Assembly (NCBI GenBank): GCA_001579985.1
Contig: LRSR01007162.1
Span: 1-33,232 of the forward strand
Direction of reading: 5' to 3'
DNA: 33,232 bases
Source: Hypsibius dujardini
Lineage: Eukaryota; Tardigrada; Eutardigrada; Parachela; Hypsibiidae
The position numbers and the translations under genes were made by a program. Below are positions 22,001 to 31,670 of this stretch, piece after piece. Position 1 is the first letter of the stretch; each line of letters opens with the position of its first letter. Under the pieces are notes generated by a model. It did not search any database, was not told the origin of the DNA, and saw nothing but the letters and a program-made list of their open reading frames with translations.

Positions 22001-24499
22001 GCCGGCGAACAAACCCACATGTCTAAACACATTAAAGAGAAACAGGTAAGCAATGTGAAGGCGAACTACTCGTCCAGAAAGCACAAATCAGACGCACCTG
22101 TAATCTCCCTTGATGACACAATACATGGCGTACTGCCGCCAGATATGCGGCGAATTGGAGTTCAACTTCGCAGCGCGCTCAATAAACGGCAATCCCAACT
22201 GCACCTGGCTCAGCCGGCTGTATGCCACCACACAGGCGTCGGACACGGCCACGGAATACGCCAGCAGTAACCGGCGCGTCGGCGAGCCCTCATCGCCAGC
22301 CCGCGTGGCCATCTCCCGCACAACCACCGCTTCGCAGATCTGCAGGAGGAGAATCACTTCCTCCAACAGGGAGACCGGCACAAAAGCGCCCCCACTCGCC
22401 GGGTACTTCTTCGGCCGCGGAACGTGGAGCGTCGTGGACTCACCCGCCGAGGTCTGCCGTTCCGTCATGCGCGGATCGACGTAGTTGCTCCCGAGGAAGC
22501 ATCGCAGCAGCAGCTCGAGGAGCTGTCGGGAGAGCCGCAAACGGGCTCTCCGAGTCGCTGGCGTCTCCACCGCTCGCAGCGTGTCGCGGAAGCGGACGAG
22601 CGCCGCGGAGAGCCAGCCGTTTTTGGCGAAGAGGTTGGGGCATTTGACCAGGGCTTCCTCGAGCAGGCCGCCGAGGTAAAAGGCGGAGAGCTCGGTGGAC
22701 CCGTTGGTGTCCTTGTGGGCGGTGTCGGTGATGTTGGCGCAGCGCAGGGCAATGTCATTGGACACCTCAAACTCAGTCATGAGCTTCTCGGAGCGCTCGG
22801 AGCGTTTGAGTTTGGCGTTGGCCAGGGAGAGTTTGGTGAGACACCAGCCTTTCAGGGCGAAGGCTTCGGCCAGGAGTTTCAGGTTGCGGCGGTTGGTTTC
22901 CTGCGGGAGGTCCACCGCGGGGAGGTCGCATTTTTCCAGCCCGATCAGGCAGTCGTTGAGGTCGCCCAGGAGGAAGCAGATCTTGGCGATCAGGATGCGG
23001 ACCAGTCGTTGCACGTCAATCTAAAGAGGTCAAAAGAATGATGAGGTGATGGTCCTTTTCTGATTCGGCAAACACTTCACATCTCCTTAACAGGAAAACG
23101 GCAACGCCTCCAGTATCGCCTATTCAATTCTATCTGCCCAGCAAATCACATTCACGCAACCGGAACTCCAGGCCGTTTAAGCTCTGCGCCAGTCAACGGC
23201 AGACTCAGAGCACACAAGTTTAATCGATAACCAAGTCAACTAATTCGAAATTCCTAAAGCCAGACGACCGATCGATATTTCACATCAATTAATCGAGCAG
23301 CCAGTAGAAAAAAGCAAGCCTGGTTTAATAAACCGCAAGAAGAGATATCGATTTGAAGAGAAGGGTTAACAAGCCGATCTACTCCAAATAGTCCAACGAA
23401 GAAGGAAAAAACAAATCACTTTCTAGCGAAATCATTCACTGAACAAAAAAAATTAGGAACGACTTCATAAAAAATCGCTTATCTTCCCCCAACATAAATG
23501 GAACAAAGCGAAAAACATCTCTCAAAGGTACTTTCCCAACAGGCAATCAATTAATAAGTCAGATCAAGTTGATCAAAGCAATTTAAAAAATACGAGAAAT
23601 ACCCACGGGAATAAACCGATCAATCGAAACATTCAATAGATCAATCAAGCAGATCAAAATCTGAATCAAATTAAGTGATTCAATCAATCAATCAATTTAT
23701 CGAAACGACAACAACGTCAGATCCGAGAAAAGCCACAATTCAATAGATCAATCAAGCAAATCAAAATCTGAAACATCAAATTACGTGATTCAATCAATCA
23801 ATCAACCTATCGAAACAACAACAAAGTCAGATCCGAGAAAAGGCACAATTCAATAGATTAATCAAGCAAACTAAAATCTGAACCATCAAATTAAGTGATT
23901 CAATCAATCAACCAATTAATCGAAACAACAAGAAAGTCAGATCCGAGAAAGCCAGAATTCCCTAGCCCTACCCTCAGTCGTATCATTATCGCACTTAACT
24001 CAACCATTCATTCGCAAGCCAACGCAATTTCATAGCTTCAATACACTCACAGGCAAGGGTGTGCGCAACAACGTTCCCAGGGCATTCTTCAGATCGACCA
24101 GCGAACGTTGGATCCCATCCGGCAGCGTGGTCGTCCGCCGCTCCGGAATGGCCTCGGCTAGCCGCTCCAGCCGCGCTTCACACAGGTAAAAGTTGTGCAA
24201 GGGTTCTGCAACGCCAAAGACACGGCATGCGGAGGGGAATGTTGCATCGCGGGAGAAAAGGGAAGACATTTCCATGAACTCTTACACACGTGGCAAAAAC
24301 CTTGCGCTAACCGAGTTAAGCCATTACACTCGTTGCACGGCTGTTGTACATAGCCCCCGAGTTGAAGTGCTTAATTCGGTCAGCGCAAGATTTTCGCCTC
24401 GCACTTACCACTTGGCATGCCATTGTGCTGTTTCTGCTGCTCACACAGCGCTATCGCCTTCTCCCACAGGCCGTCCTGACGTAAACGCTCGAAATCCAT
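19056..24499 (-). CDS. TTC7: Tetratricopeptide repeat protein 7 (TTC7), complete
   Basis: Scaffold of the plasma-membrane PI4KA complex (with EFR3 and FAM126/hyccin), which supplies PI4P. Exons, 5' to 3': 24499-24409, 24205-24051, 23020-22098, 21417-20312, 19390-19056; 2610 nt, 869 residues, close to human TTC7A/B (about 840-860). The N-terminus MDFERLRQDGLWEKAI matches the family's first helices. Exon 3 encodes the N-terminal helical half (LAEAFALKGWCLTKLS; RFRDTLRAVET). Exon 4 encodes the TPR array (LHVLEQCFRVMPTDRTIYLF; LLALLLSCWKRYEEALNVLE) and a disordered insert rich in Ser/Thr/Pro with repeated LQL(P/A)TSPL. Exon 5 holds the last TPRs (DEARRYFEDALAINPWYAPS; HEAWAALGELYVEKGNDDLA) and ends near the family's usual terminus. 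The start ATG directly follows an acceptor-like CTCTCCAG. Coding exons 3-5 are visibly GC-richer than the flanks. Whether this is the A or B type cannot be said; a single ancestral copy is likely. Confidence 0.94.
19606..19765. mobile_element. Short foldback element with a 26-bp perfect palindrome
   Basis: Inverted arms acagtag-caa-cctcatattttgc at about 19620-19645 and 19730-19757, in TTC7 intron 19391-20311. Inside it is the perfect palindrome acgtccacaggcg/cgcctgtggacgt at about 19705-19730. Confidence 0.75.
21510..21652. repeat. (GACA)n/(GGCA)n array in TTC7 intron 21418-22097
   Basis: GACA and GGCA units, which read CTGT/CTGC on the sense strand of TTC7. It extends the open frame upstream of exon 4 and creates a false N-terminus (CLVVCLSV). 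Confidence 0.92.
23631..23957. repeat. Three tandem copies of a 107-110 bp unit in TTC7 intron 23021-24050
   Basis: Units begin at 23631, 23738 and 23848 with attcaatagat and end near agatccgagaaa. Each contains aatcaatcaatca. The rest of this 1-kb intron is AT-rich and holds nothing recognised. Confidence 0.9.
24286..24404. mobile_element. Foldback/MITE-like element, family B, copy 2 (short)
   Basis: Arms cgtggcaaaaaccttgcgct and, inverted, cgaggcgaaaatcttgcgct, followed by -accga-ttaagc in both. It shares its terminal sequence with the copy at 12537-12851. It fills more than half of TTC7 intron 24206-24408 and ends within about 3 nt of the donor site GTAAGT (24408-24403). Confidence 0.8.
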
Positions 24500-25649
24500 C
24501 TGGAGAGTCCAGGATTTGCGTTGGTGGGGTGTGGGCGGCGGCGGAACACTGAGCTGCTTGGAGGGGTGGTGGTGGTGGTGGAATGGGAAGAATGAAAGTT
24601 CCGATGGATGCTGCTGTGCAGTGCGCATTTTAGGACAGCGTGCAATGCGCACACCGGTAAAAGTTAGCTGTGTGCACTGCGCAAGGCGCAGTAAGCCAAT
24701 GCACGCCGGAAACGGAAGTAACGTTGCGCCGCCGCTTGCGGAACAGCGGGAAAAGGAAAGGTGTGTGGAGCCCGTTCCGGATGACCAGGCAGGTGCTTCA
24801 ACGGAAATGGGTTATGTGACACGCGAATAGAGGAAGGAAACACTTCACGCAGTTTGTGCTGGTGATTGATTGCCTTGATTGATGGTTCAGTTGTCCTACT
24901 CGTACGTACGGGTACGTACGGGTACGTACGTACGGGGATGTGTTGTTGACGATCCGTTTGTACACTACTGCTGCAGTACCGGTAGTCAATGATTAATACT
25001 GACTGTAATAAGGTTTCCGGCGACAAATTTCAGCAACGAAGGGTGATTCAAATGTACTGCTGAGTTAGCCACTGCACATAGTCAACCGTCGAGGCACAGA
25101 CAACAAACAGTAGATGCAGAGAATGATGAGGTGAAATGCCGGCGACGTCTAGATGCTAGACGGATTTGAAGATTCTCACAGCGCCAAGACAGGAAACGCC
25201 GCACGTGCGCGTTTTCGAGAAGCCAGGCGATGATATTAACGATTTTAATCAGTCGTCAGCAAGCTTTATCGTGAGACGAGAAACTTTATGGTCCATTTAC
25301 GCAGTTGTGCTGCTCACACGTCTGCACCGCCGTTCGCGTCAGTATGAGAATTTTATGTGTAGTGTACACAGAGCCTCTCTTTCTAACGTTTCACAGGCTG
25401 CAGTAACGTTTACAGGTCCGGTTCTGTAGAAAAACAAGGGTACCAACGGCCCCCAGAAACAGACAGTAGGAGAGAGAGAGAGAGATATGGCTGGAAATTG
25501 CCTCAACGCTGCCGTGAAAGGCCCGAAAGTTCAGTGCTAGATTGATTGGGTCTATTCACGTGAATCGGATTTGAATGTAAACAATTCGTGCGATTTCCTT
25601 TTTAAAAATGTATCACAAAAGAAAAGAGCCGTCAAGATAGCACCGTTGT
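24500..25649. other. TTC7-POLR2D interval
   Basis: 1.15 kb upstream of TTC7 and downstream of POLR2D, presumably containing the TTC7 promoter. It has a GTGGTGGTGG run near 24560, the TACG repeat at 24899-24937 and a short GA run near 25472. No gene is seen. Confidence 0.5.
24899..24937. repeat. GTACGTACGG short tandem repeat
   Basis: Alternating cgtacgtacgg units upstream of TTC7. Each is self-complementary (GTACGTAC) and CpG-containing. Confidence 0.8.
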
Positions 25650-25724
25650 CTAGGCTTGGAAGCTCCGCTTTGTTTTGATGTCGTCCAGCAGGTCCTGTAG
25701 CCCGAAAAGGAAGAAATCATTTAA

Positions 25725-25787
<63 letters not shown>

Positions 25788-26687
25788 CCTGACCATCTGT
25801 CGGTGTCTGTGTCTACTCGCCTGAAGTTCTTCGGCGCTGTAGCGTTCCATACTGGGAATGAGAGCTTTGACCTCTTCCACCGTTTCCGGCAGTAGATTAG
25901 CCAGGCAAGCCGCTTCGTACGCCATTACTTCCTTGTGGTCGAGACTAACGCGGACCGCTTTGATGGTGTCCATGTTGTTGAAACGGCTGAAACGCTGTGT
26001 GTAGCTGTGGGTCTTCAAGAACACCTGCGGTAGTTCGCCTTCCTGCCAAAATAAGAAAATACTTAGCAATGGCAGTCCAGGTAAGAAACACAAAAGGAAA
26101 TCTCAACCCTATACATGCTACATGTCTCAATCAACGAATCAATCAACTTTCCGTCTTTTCATGTTACCAGTTAATAAAAGATAAACAATCAACAAATCAA
26201 CCAAATCAACCTGCAATTCACACAGAAAGTCAATGTTTTAGATAAAAATCTGAAATTCTCTAAACATTTATGAGCCAACCGGGCGAAACACATCACTAAA
26301 CTCTTTATTTAAATAATCGAGTATTTTGAAATAAAAACAGGGAAAGAAACTAAAAATCGTACCGTACGTTAAAACGGCCAATCAATCAATCAATTAAATG
26401 GCCAATCAATCAATCAATTGAACGGCCAATCAACCACTCAAACGGCCAATCAGTCAATCAATCGATTGACGAGAGTATATTCAAACTGATGCGGAATGCA
26501 TAATCTCACGTACGTCTTCCGCAGCTTCGTTCTGCTGCTTGCGGTTGTCTAGCAGGAGAAAAACCTCCGAGTTAAACAAGGCTTTGCAAGAATCCGACTC
26601 TTCAAACTCCTTCGGAAACTTCAGTTCAGCGGCGTCTTCAATGAGTTCTTCCGGCACGGCGTTGTTGCTGATGGGAGTGTCGGCCAT
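25650..26687 (-). CDS. POLR2D: RNA polymerase II subunit RPB4, complete
   Basis: RPB4 forms with RPB7 the stalk of RNA polymerase II and acts in initiation and mRNA fate. Exons, 5' to 3': 26687-26514, 26042-25821, 25694-25650; 441 nt, 146 residues against 142 in human. All introns are phase 0. Diagnostic segments: [68 protein letters not shown], and the C-terminal [13 protein letters not shown]. The second intron begins GCGAGT, so it is a GC-AG intron; no in-frame GT alternative preserves the conserved [10 protein letters not shown] junction. It also carries a pure (CTGT)n array on the + strand. The start ATG is 9 nt after an acceptor-like TTTGTCTGTGCAG, which suggests a 5' UTR intron or a trans-splice site. 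Read-through past the exon ends hits stops quickly, supporting the model. Confidence 0.97.
25726..25787. repeat. Pure (CTGT)n array in POLR2D intron 25695-25820
   Basis: About 15 uninterrupted CTGT units on the + strand (ACAG on the POLR2D sense strand), within a 126-nt GC-AG intron. Confidence 0.95.
26374..26469. repeat. GGCCAATCAATCAATCAATT minisatellite in POLR2D intron 26043-26513
   Basis: Four units of about 20-25 bp, each starting cggccaatca, derived from the common AATC tetranucleotide. Confidence 0.85.
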
Positions 26688-26796
26688 GGCTCTAGGCTGC
26701 ACAGACAAAGCAATTGGATGAGATAAATATAATTAGTGTCAGGATAAGAATGCCATTCACGATTACGCACAACGGCGCAACAAGGAAAGCTAAACT

Positions 26797-27355
26797 GTGA
26801 TGCAGACATAATGTCAATCAATCAATCAATCAATCGAACTAGCACTGCCATTAAGAAAACCACCCATCGAAATCAACTCTATTGTCCAAATCCATCCAAT
26901 CAATCGCAATTAATCGACTAATTATCTCGCGCCAGCTTAATTCAGTCAATCGGATATCTCATCACGGAAATTTTTGAAGTACCACCAGTCCAACATAGTC
27001 ATACCAAGCGTCCAGCGACGCAAATTGTTGGGTCCGAAAATCAATCAATGCACTGCTACAGAGCGTGCTACGACGGGCAACACCTTACAAACTACTCACT
27101 GATTTACAAACGTGCAGTGTCCTGGATCGAAAAAACAAACCCCGAGTATAACAAAGAGAATTCCGATGAATGATTGGTTATAATACGGAGAATAGAATAG
27201 CTGAGCGCCAAAATAGAATAAGGAGCATCAGAACAGAATGAGTTAGCGCTGGAGTAGAAGAAGTGAGCGCTAGAATACAGGCAGAGCGATTCAACTTCAC
27301 ATCCTGTCAAACAATCAAAGGACACCAGCCCTCCACTGAAAGTGATCCGGTGATT
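26797..27355 (+). repeat. Dispersed repeat, copy 1
   Basis: About 560 bp closely similar over its length to 30055-30884, in the same orientation. Shared anchors: gatgcagacat(a/c)atgtcaatca at the start, gactaattatctcgcgccagc, gtgctacgacgggcaaca, gtcctggatcgaaaaaacaaa, and ca(g/a)aacgattcaa-type sequence near the end. It contains about four gagcgcca-gaatagaat units. No coding capacity recognised. Confidence 0.88.
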
Positions 27356-27490
27356 GATTGATTGATTAATTAGTTGGTTGATCGATTGATTGATTGGTTG
27401 ATTAATTGATTGATTAATTATTTTCCTGTTGATTTTCGCAGTTTGTGTTGGATTGATGGGTGATAATTACTGAGTCCTCAGTGCAGAAGC
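27351..27490. repeat. (GATT)n array plus shared flank
   Basis: A GATT array at 27351-27420 is followed by ctgttgattttcgcagtttg and gagtcctcagtgcagaag. The same pair of segments follows the GATT array in the synaptojanin intron (31673-31717), so this is part of a dispersed repeat. Confidence 0.75.
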
Positions 27491-27974
27491 CCTCGATTTT
27501 TTTTTCGCTCATCGAGCTTCGGGCAAAACCAGTAGAAACGGAAATCATACTGACGGAAATTCATATTCAATTCTTGTGTACTGAAATTTATTAAAATCGA
27601 AGTATTTAATATTTCCGAAAAAGTTGTCAGGGTTGCGGTTCAGAACTATCTTACCAACTGGAATTGTTCTGAAATAATTTTTATCGTTTTATTTGATGGA
27701 TTGCACTTTTTATCGGACAAACAATCAACACATTCAGGTGGAGAAAATAGAAACTCAGAAAACAATTATGTTCATTTTGAAACGGAATAGATTTGTTGAA
27801 CTGAACAAAAGGTTTGATGCAGAACACGACCGTCCCCTTGCATATAAGGTTGCAAAATGAAGATTAAATTATAAGAAAGTTGAGAATTCAGCAAGTCTCA
27901 CCTTTAGTAAGTTTCACCTTTAATGCTGATTTATTAAGGGTGTCTTGCTTACCATGTACCAAGGAAACAACATA
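27491..27974. other. Intergenic, nothing recognised
   Basis: AT-rich DNA between two repeats with no convincing ORF, splice structure or RNA gene. Confidence 0.5.
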
Positions 27975-28172
27975 TGCCCGTCGCCCCCCTTTACAGGGAG
28001 AAAATGGCAATCGCCAAGTTTTGTTTTTCGTTCTTCCCCCCAATTTTTGTTTGCCGTCTTTTGTTTTCTCTTGATTTTGAGGTCGGGAATCATGGCGATA
28101 GACAAAAAAAGAAAAGGAGCAAACAACAAAACTTGGTGATTGAAATTTTCTCCTGTAAATGAGGGCGACGGA
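27975..28172. mobile_element. Foldback/MITE-like element, family D
   Basis: Inverted arms: cgtcgcccccctttacaggg at about 27979 and, inverted, cgtcgccctcatttacagga from about 28168. Both continue agaaaat-(g/t)-caatc-ccaagttttg. Together the arms cover most of the 200 bp. Confidence 0.82.
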
Positions 28173-28174
28173 CA

Positions 28175-28213
28175 GTTAGGATTTAAACCTGATTCTTTAT
28201 TATTCCATTTTCC
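28175..28213 (-). repeat. Inverted-repeat partner 1
   Basis: About 39 bp whose reverse complement (ggaataataaagaatc and ggtttaaatcctaac, with one mismatch between) recurs at 29696-29734. The pair flanks the interval with the signal-peptide ORF and the frameshifted remnant. Confidence 0.8.
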
Positions 28214-28879
28214 TCCGGACTCAGAACCTGTCACCCATTCCACTATAGTTCGTTTAGTTCATTTAACTAACGTTTTTTGCACTTATTGTCAATTTGGAAT
28301 CGGGAGGCAGAAAGGCAACGCCTCCTAATCATTCATCGCTCCAGTCTAATTGTCTTTTACTTCGCTCATGGACTTAGGCGCAGCAACGGTGAGCTGCGGT
28401 GGGTCGACTTAGTTTTCAGTTTCTCTTCCCGTTCTCTCACTACTGTTTGTGTGTGTTCACGTGTTGATTAAACGAAATGCATTTCTTAACGTACTGTATG
28501 TCCAAGTACAGTTAAGAACTTTCTAATATCTACATTGAGTACGGTCAACTACTTTTTCTCATTATTCCCAAGGCTTTACCCTGACTGGAATGTCAATAGT
28601 CAGCTTTTTGTATTTTTTGCCAAACCTATATTGATTTTGTCGCAGATTAAGTTACCTCATAAAGCCTCGATTACATGCCATACAGGCTGTTCTAAACTCG
28701 TAATTTGTTCCAATACCTTAATTTTTTCTTGAATAAAAGTATTGTACGATACAACATATATGTCCATCTAAACCTTCTCCGATTGCTTTGAAAGTAGAAC
28801 GGCCCGAGAAGGCTGATGGGGAGTTGATCACTGTTTCTGCAATCAAACATCCTTTTTCCTTGCAGCACCTCTTCAGAAC

Positions 28880-28981
28880 ATGAAGATTCACCTGACGTTG
28901 CTCTTGGTAGTGTTGTTCAGCCTAGGGGGCGAACAGTACGTCACGGGTCTGGCAGACTGGAAGTGGGGGCGTCAAATTTGA
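28880..28981 (+). CDS. Possible 33-residue secreted peptide
   Basis: Short ORF starting MKIHLTLLLVVLFSLGGEQ, which has the charge, hydrophobic core and small residues of a signal peptide. It is followed by only about 14 residues, ending in ADWKWGRQI. The Gly-Arg pair would be a possible amidation and cleavage site, as in neuropeptide precursors, but this is speculation. The ATG is 14 nt after a strong acceptor-like site (TTTTTCCTTGCAG, ending at 28865), so it could be a first coding exon or a trans-spliced gene. I do not recognise a family. It overlaps the 3' end of the minus-strand remnant by about 10 nt. A chance ORF is quite possible. Confidence 0.3.
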   Translation: MKIHLTLLLVVLFSLGGEQYVTGLADWKWGRQI

Positions 28982-29570
28982 TCTAGACTGCGATTTCGGT
29001 GGAAACGACATTGGAAAGCGTTTAATTCGACCTGAGGACTGTGGGATGTCTGCATCAACAATGATCGATGCACCCACTTCACCGCTGCGAGTGGCTGGTG
29101 CTTCTTGAAACACGGCAACACGAAAGCTTTTGAAGAAAGCGTTTCTCCCGGAGCCGTTTGCGGATTCATTCCGTGGCGTTGAAGAAGGTTTAGCAGCCGT
29201 TTCCTGTCATTCATGTTCAATATCATTCCGTTGAGGGAAGGCTTAGCGTTTAATGTCATTCGTTTCTGTGGGCGGTTCACTTTCATCTTCGCCAAACACT
29301 TACTCGTATAATAATGTTCACTGAAAACGGCGGGCTGTTCCTGCAGCACTTCGATAATATGGTATACAACATTGTGTCAGTCAGGGGTTTGTCAAGCGTG
29401 TTCACTGAACGAAAAACGCAACGGTGATGTGATCCAGCAAGTAACAATCCAGCTGATCTTGGGGGCAAAAAATCGTACGAAAAATCTTGCCGAACGCCAC
29501 GAAATTCCTGACGATTTTCTGAGTTAAAGCTTTTTTCAGTCAATTCAACATCGACAAATTTTTTTTGCTG
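28972..29570 (-). pseudogene. Frameshifted coding-like remnant, family unknown
   Basis: Two minus-strand open stretches appear to continue each other in different frames. The upstream one (to about 29360) reads ...VELTEKSFNSENRQEF and ...CVFRSVNTLDKPLTDT. The downstream one (from about 29370 to 28972) reads VVYHIIEVLQEQPAVFSEHY, then NDRKRLLNLLQRHGMNPQ, to a stop. The change of frame lies near 29365-29375. The upstream part may begin after an acceptor-like CTACAG near 29565. Composition looks protein-like (basic, mixed residues), but I recognise no domain. It lies between inverted repeats at 28175-28213 and 29696-29734, so a decayed transposable-element gene is one explanation; a real gene with an unseen intron is another. 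Confidence 0.35.
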
Positions 29571-29695
29571 TAGACAACTTCTGCTTCTTCTTTTGGGTAC
29601 ACCAAAGGTTCAAGGTGTTATAATAACTTTCGGGTCGTGCTGCATTCGGTCCTTTTTGCAGGTAGTTATAGCGACTTTAAATCTAATGCAGTCAG

Positions 29696-29734
29696 AAAAA
29701 TGGAATAATAAAGAATCTGGTTTAAATCCTAACA
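29696..29734 (+). repeat. Inverted-repeat partner 2
   Basis: Reverse-complement match to 28175-28213, about 1.5 kb away. The sequence from here to 30054 holds nothing else recognised. Confidence 0.8.
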
Positions 29735-30054
29735 AATAAGCCCACATCACACAAAAAACTGGGTTGTGGAAAATTTCGTGTGAATTTGATAGAAACCGGC
29801 AAGTTACACTTTTTTGACAAATTTGACAAGTGAGTTTGCATTATTTTCTAACAGAGAGGTGAATGAGAAACATTGTGAGTGTTTGGTTACACGATTCGGA
29901 CCGGAAGTAACAAAGTAACGTAATGGTAACCAAGCACTAGACTAAAAACGACTTTTCGAAAAAAGAGCGTTCTCACATTTCAGCCTTTAGATATCGATAA
30001 CTTGCTCCCACCGATCCGAAAATAAAAAGGAATAAGGATGCTGACAATAAATTT

Positions 30055-30884
30055 TCGATGCAGACATCATGTCAATCAGTCAATCAATCAATCAAACTAG
30101 CACTGCCATTAAGAGAATCACCCATCGAAATCAACTCAACTCTCAACTCCAGTCAATCGCAATTAGTCGACTAATTATCTCGCGCCAGCTGGATTCAGTC
30201 AGTCAGAAATCTCATCACAGAAATTTGAAGTTTATACACCAGTCCACCAGTCCCTCATACAATGGAGATTGATCGATTGATAATAAATTCGAAATCCTTG
30301 ATCCAAAAATCAATCAATCCGCTGCTACAAAGTGTGCTACGACGGGCAACAACTTTTAAACTACTCACAAATTTAGAAGTGTGAACCCGTGAAGTGTCCT
30401 GGATCGAAAAAACAAACCCCGAGTAAAAAAAGAGAATTCAAATGAACAACTGATTATAATACGGACAAAAATAAATCCAAATGGAATGGAATTGGGAAAC
30501 TCGAAATTCAAGAAATCAGAATTCAGGAGAAAATAAAAAAAGTTCACTTGAATGCAAGGGAGCGCCAGAATAGATTGAGGGAGCGCTGGAATAAAATATA
30601 GGAGCGCCAGAATAGATTGAGGGAGCGCTGGAACAAAATATAGGAGCGTCAGAATAGAACAAGAGAGCGTCAGAATAGAATTGGGAACGCCAAAATAGAA
30701 TAAGGGAGCGCCAGTATAGGTTGAGGGCGCGCTAGAATAGAATGTAGGAGCGTCAGAATAGAACAAGGGAGCGCCCGAATAGGACCAGTGAGCGCTACAA
30801 TACGGAATGCAGAACGATTCAATTTCACAGCCCATCGAACAATCAAAGAACACCAGCCTTGCACTGAAAGTGTCCTGGTGATTT
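30055..30884 (+). repeat. Dispersed repeat, copy 2 (expanded)
   Basis: Same repeat as 26797-27355, lengthened to about 830 bp mainly by expansion of its internal 21-22 bp minisatellite at 30558-30802 (roughly 11 units alternating gagcgccagaatagattgag and gagcgctggaataaaatat types). Minus-strand ORFs rich in LPYFI/PQSIL are translations of this array. Confidence 0.88.
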
Positions 30885-31239
30885 TATCCTTCATCGCGTA
30901 GTCCAAAACATCTCTCTTCGTAAAGTAAACCTTCCCCCTGGATCTCCATCCCGCATGGACTTCTTGCTTTTTTGTTTATCTTGATCCTCGAGAGGAAATA
31001 TAGATTTTTTTGGGATGACTGCAACTCTAGCAAGCCAACACAGGCCGCCCCGTCATTCTCCCCCTTCCATCCCAGCGATCATTTCCTGGTGCGTTAACAC
31101 ACTTTCCTGGGACATCCCTCAATCTCATCTTGTCCCATCTCGGGGGAGGGGAGGATTTATTTGAATGTATTGTTCTTATTCTTTTTGATGCTTTTCTGCC
31201 TCAATTTCACCCGTCTTCTTCCGGCGGTACTGCTGCAAA
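30885..31239. other. Presumed synaptojanin 5' flank
   Basis: About 350 bp upstream of the synaptojanin ATG, with C/T-rich blocks near 31050-31140. It presumably includes promoter and 5' UTR; no specific element is identified. Confidence 0.4.
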
Positions 31240-31636
31240 ATGGTGCTGGGCAAGAACTACAAGGTCTACCACAAGCCCGCGGACAGCCAACGGCCCTTCA
31301 GTCTGATCGTCGAAGCCAGTCGAGGTCCGGGTCACAGTGAGGCGCTGTACTTTGAGTCGGGCGTGATCACAACGCTCAGTGAGTTCTCTTCTCATTTTTC
31401 TTCCTTTCACTGTTTTTGTGCGAGCTTAACTGCATTTCTCCCCATCAAGGTACGGAGGATTTCGCGGGATTGAAGCCCGCGCACACCAAGATACTCGATG
31501 CGTATGCGCTGCTGGGTGTGCTCACTTACAATGCAGGTAAAACAGTCAGGAACGATTGCTCGCTTTGTTTGTTGTGGTTTTACGTGTGCCTGTTACGGTG
31601 GATTGATTGATTGGCGCTGCTTAGTCGGGTTATCGT

Positions 31637-31670
<34 letters not shown>

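Noticed and set aside
20331-23041. Long plus-strand ORFs opposite TTC7 (for example 22424-23041)
   Set aside because: Antisense shadows of GC-rich TTC7 exons; the minus frame carries the conserved TPR sequence.
26688-31239. Additional conventional gene between POLR2D and synaptojanin
   Set aside because: No frame gives recognisable conserved protein across splice sites; only the weak candidates listed were kept.
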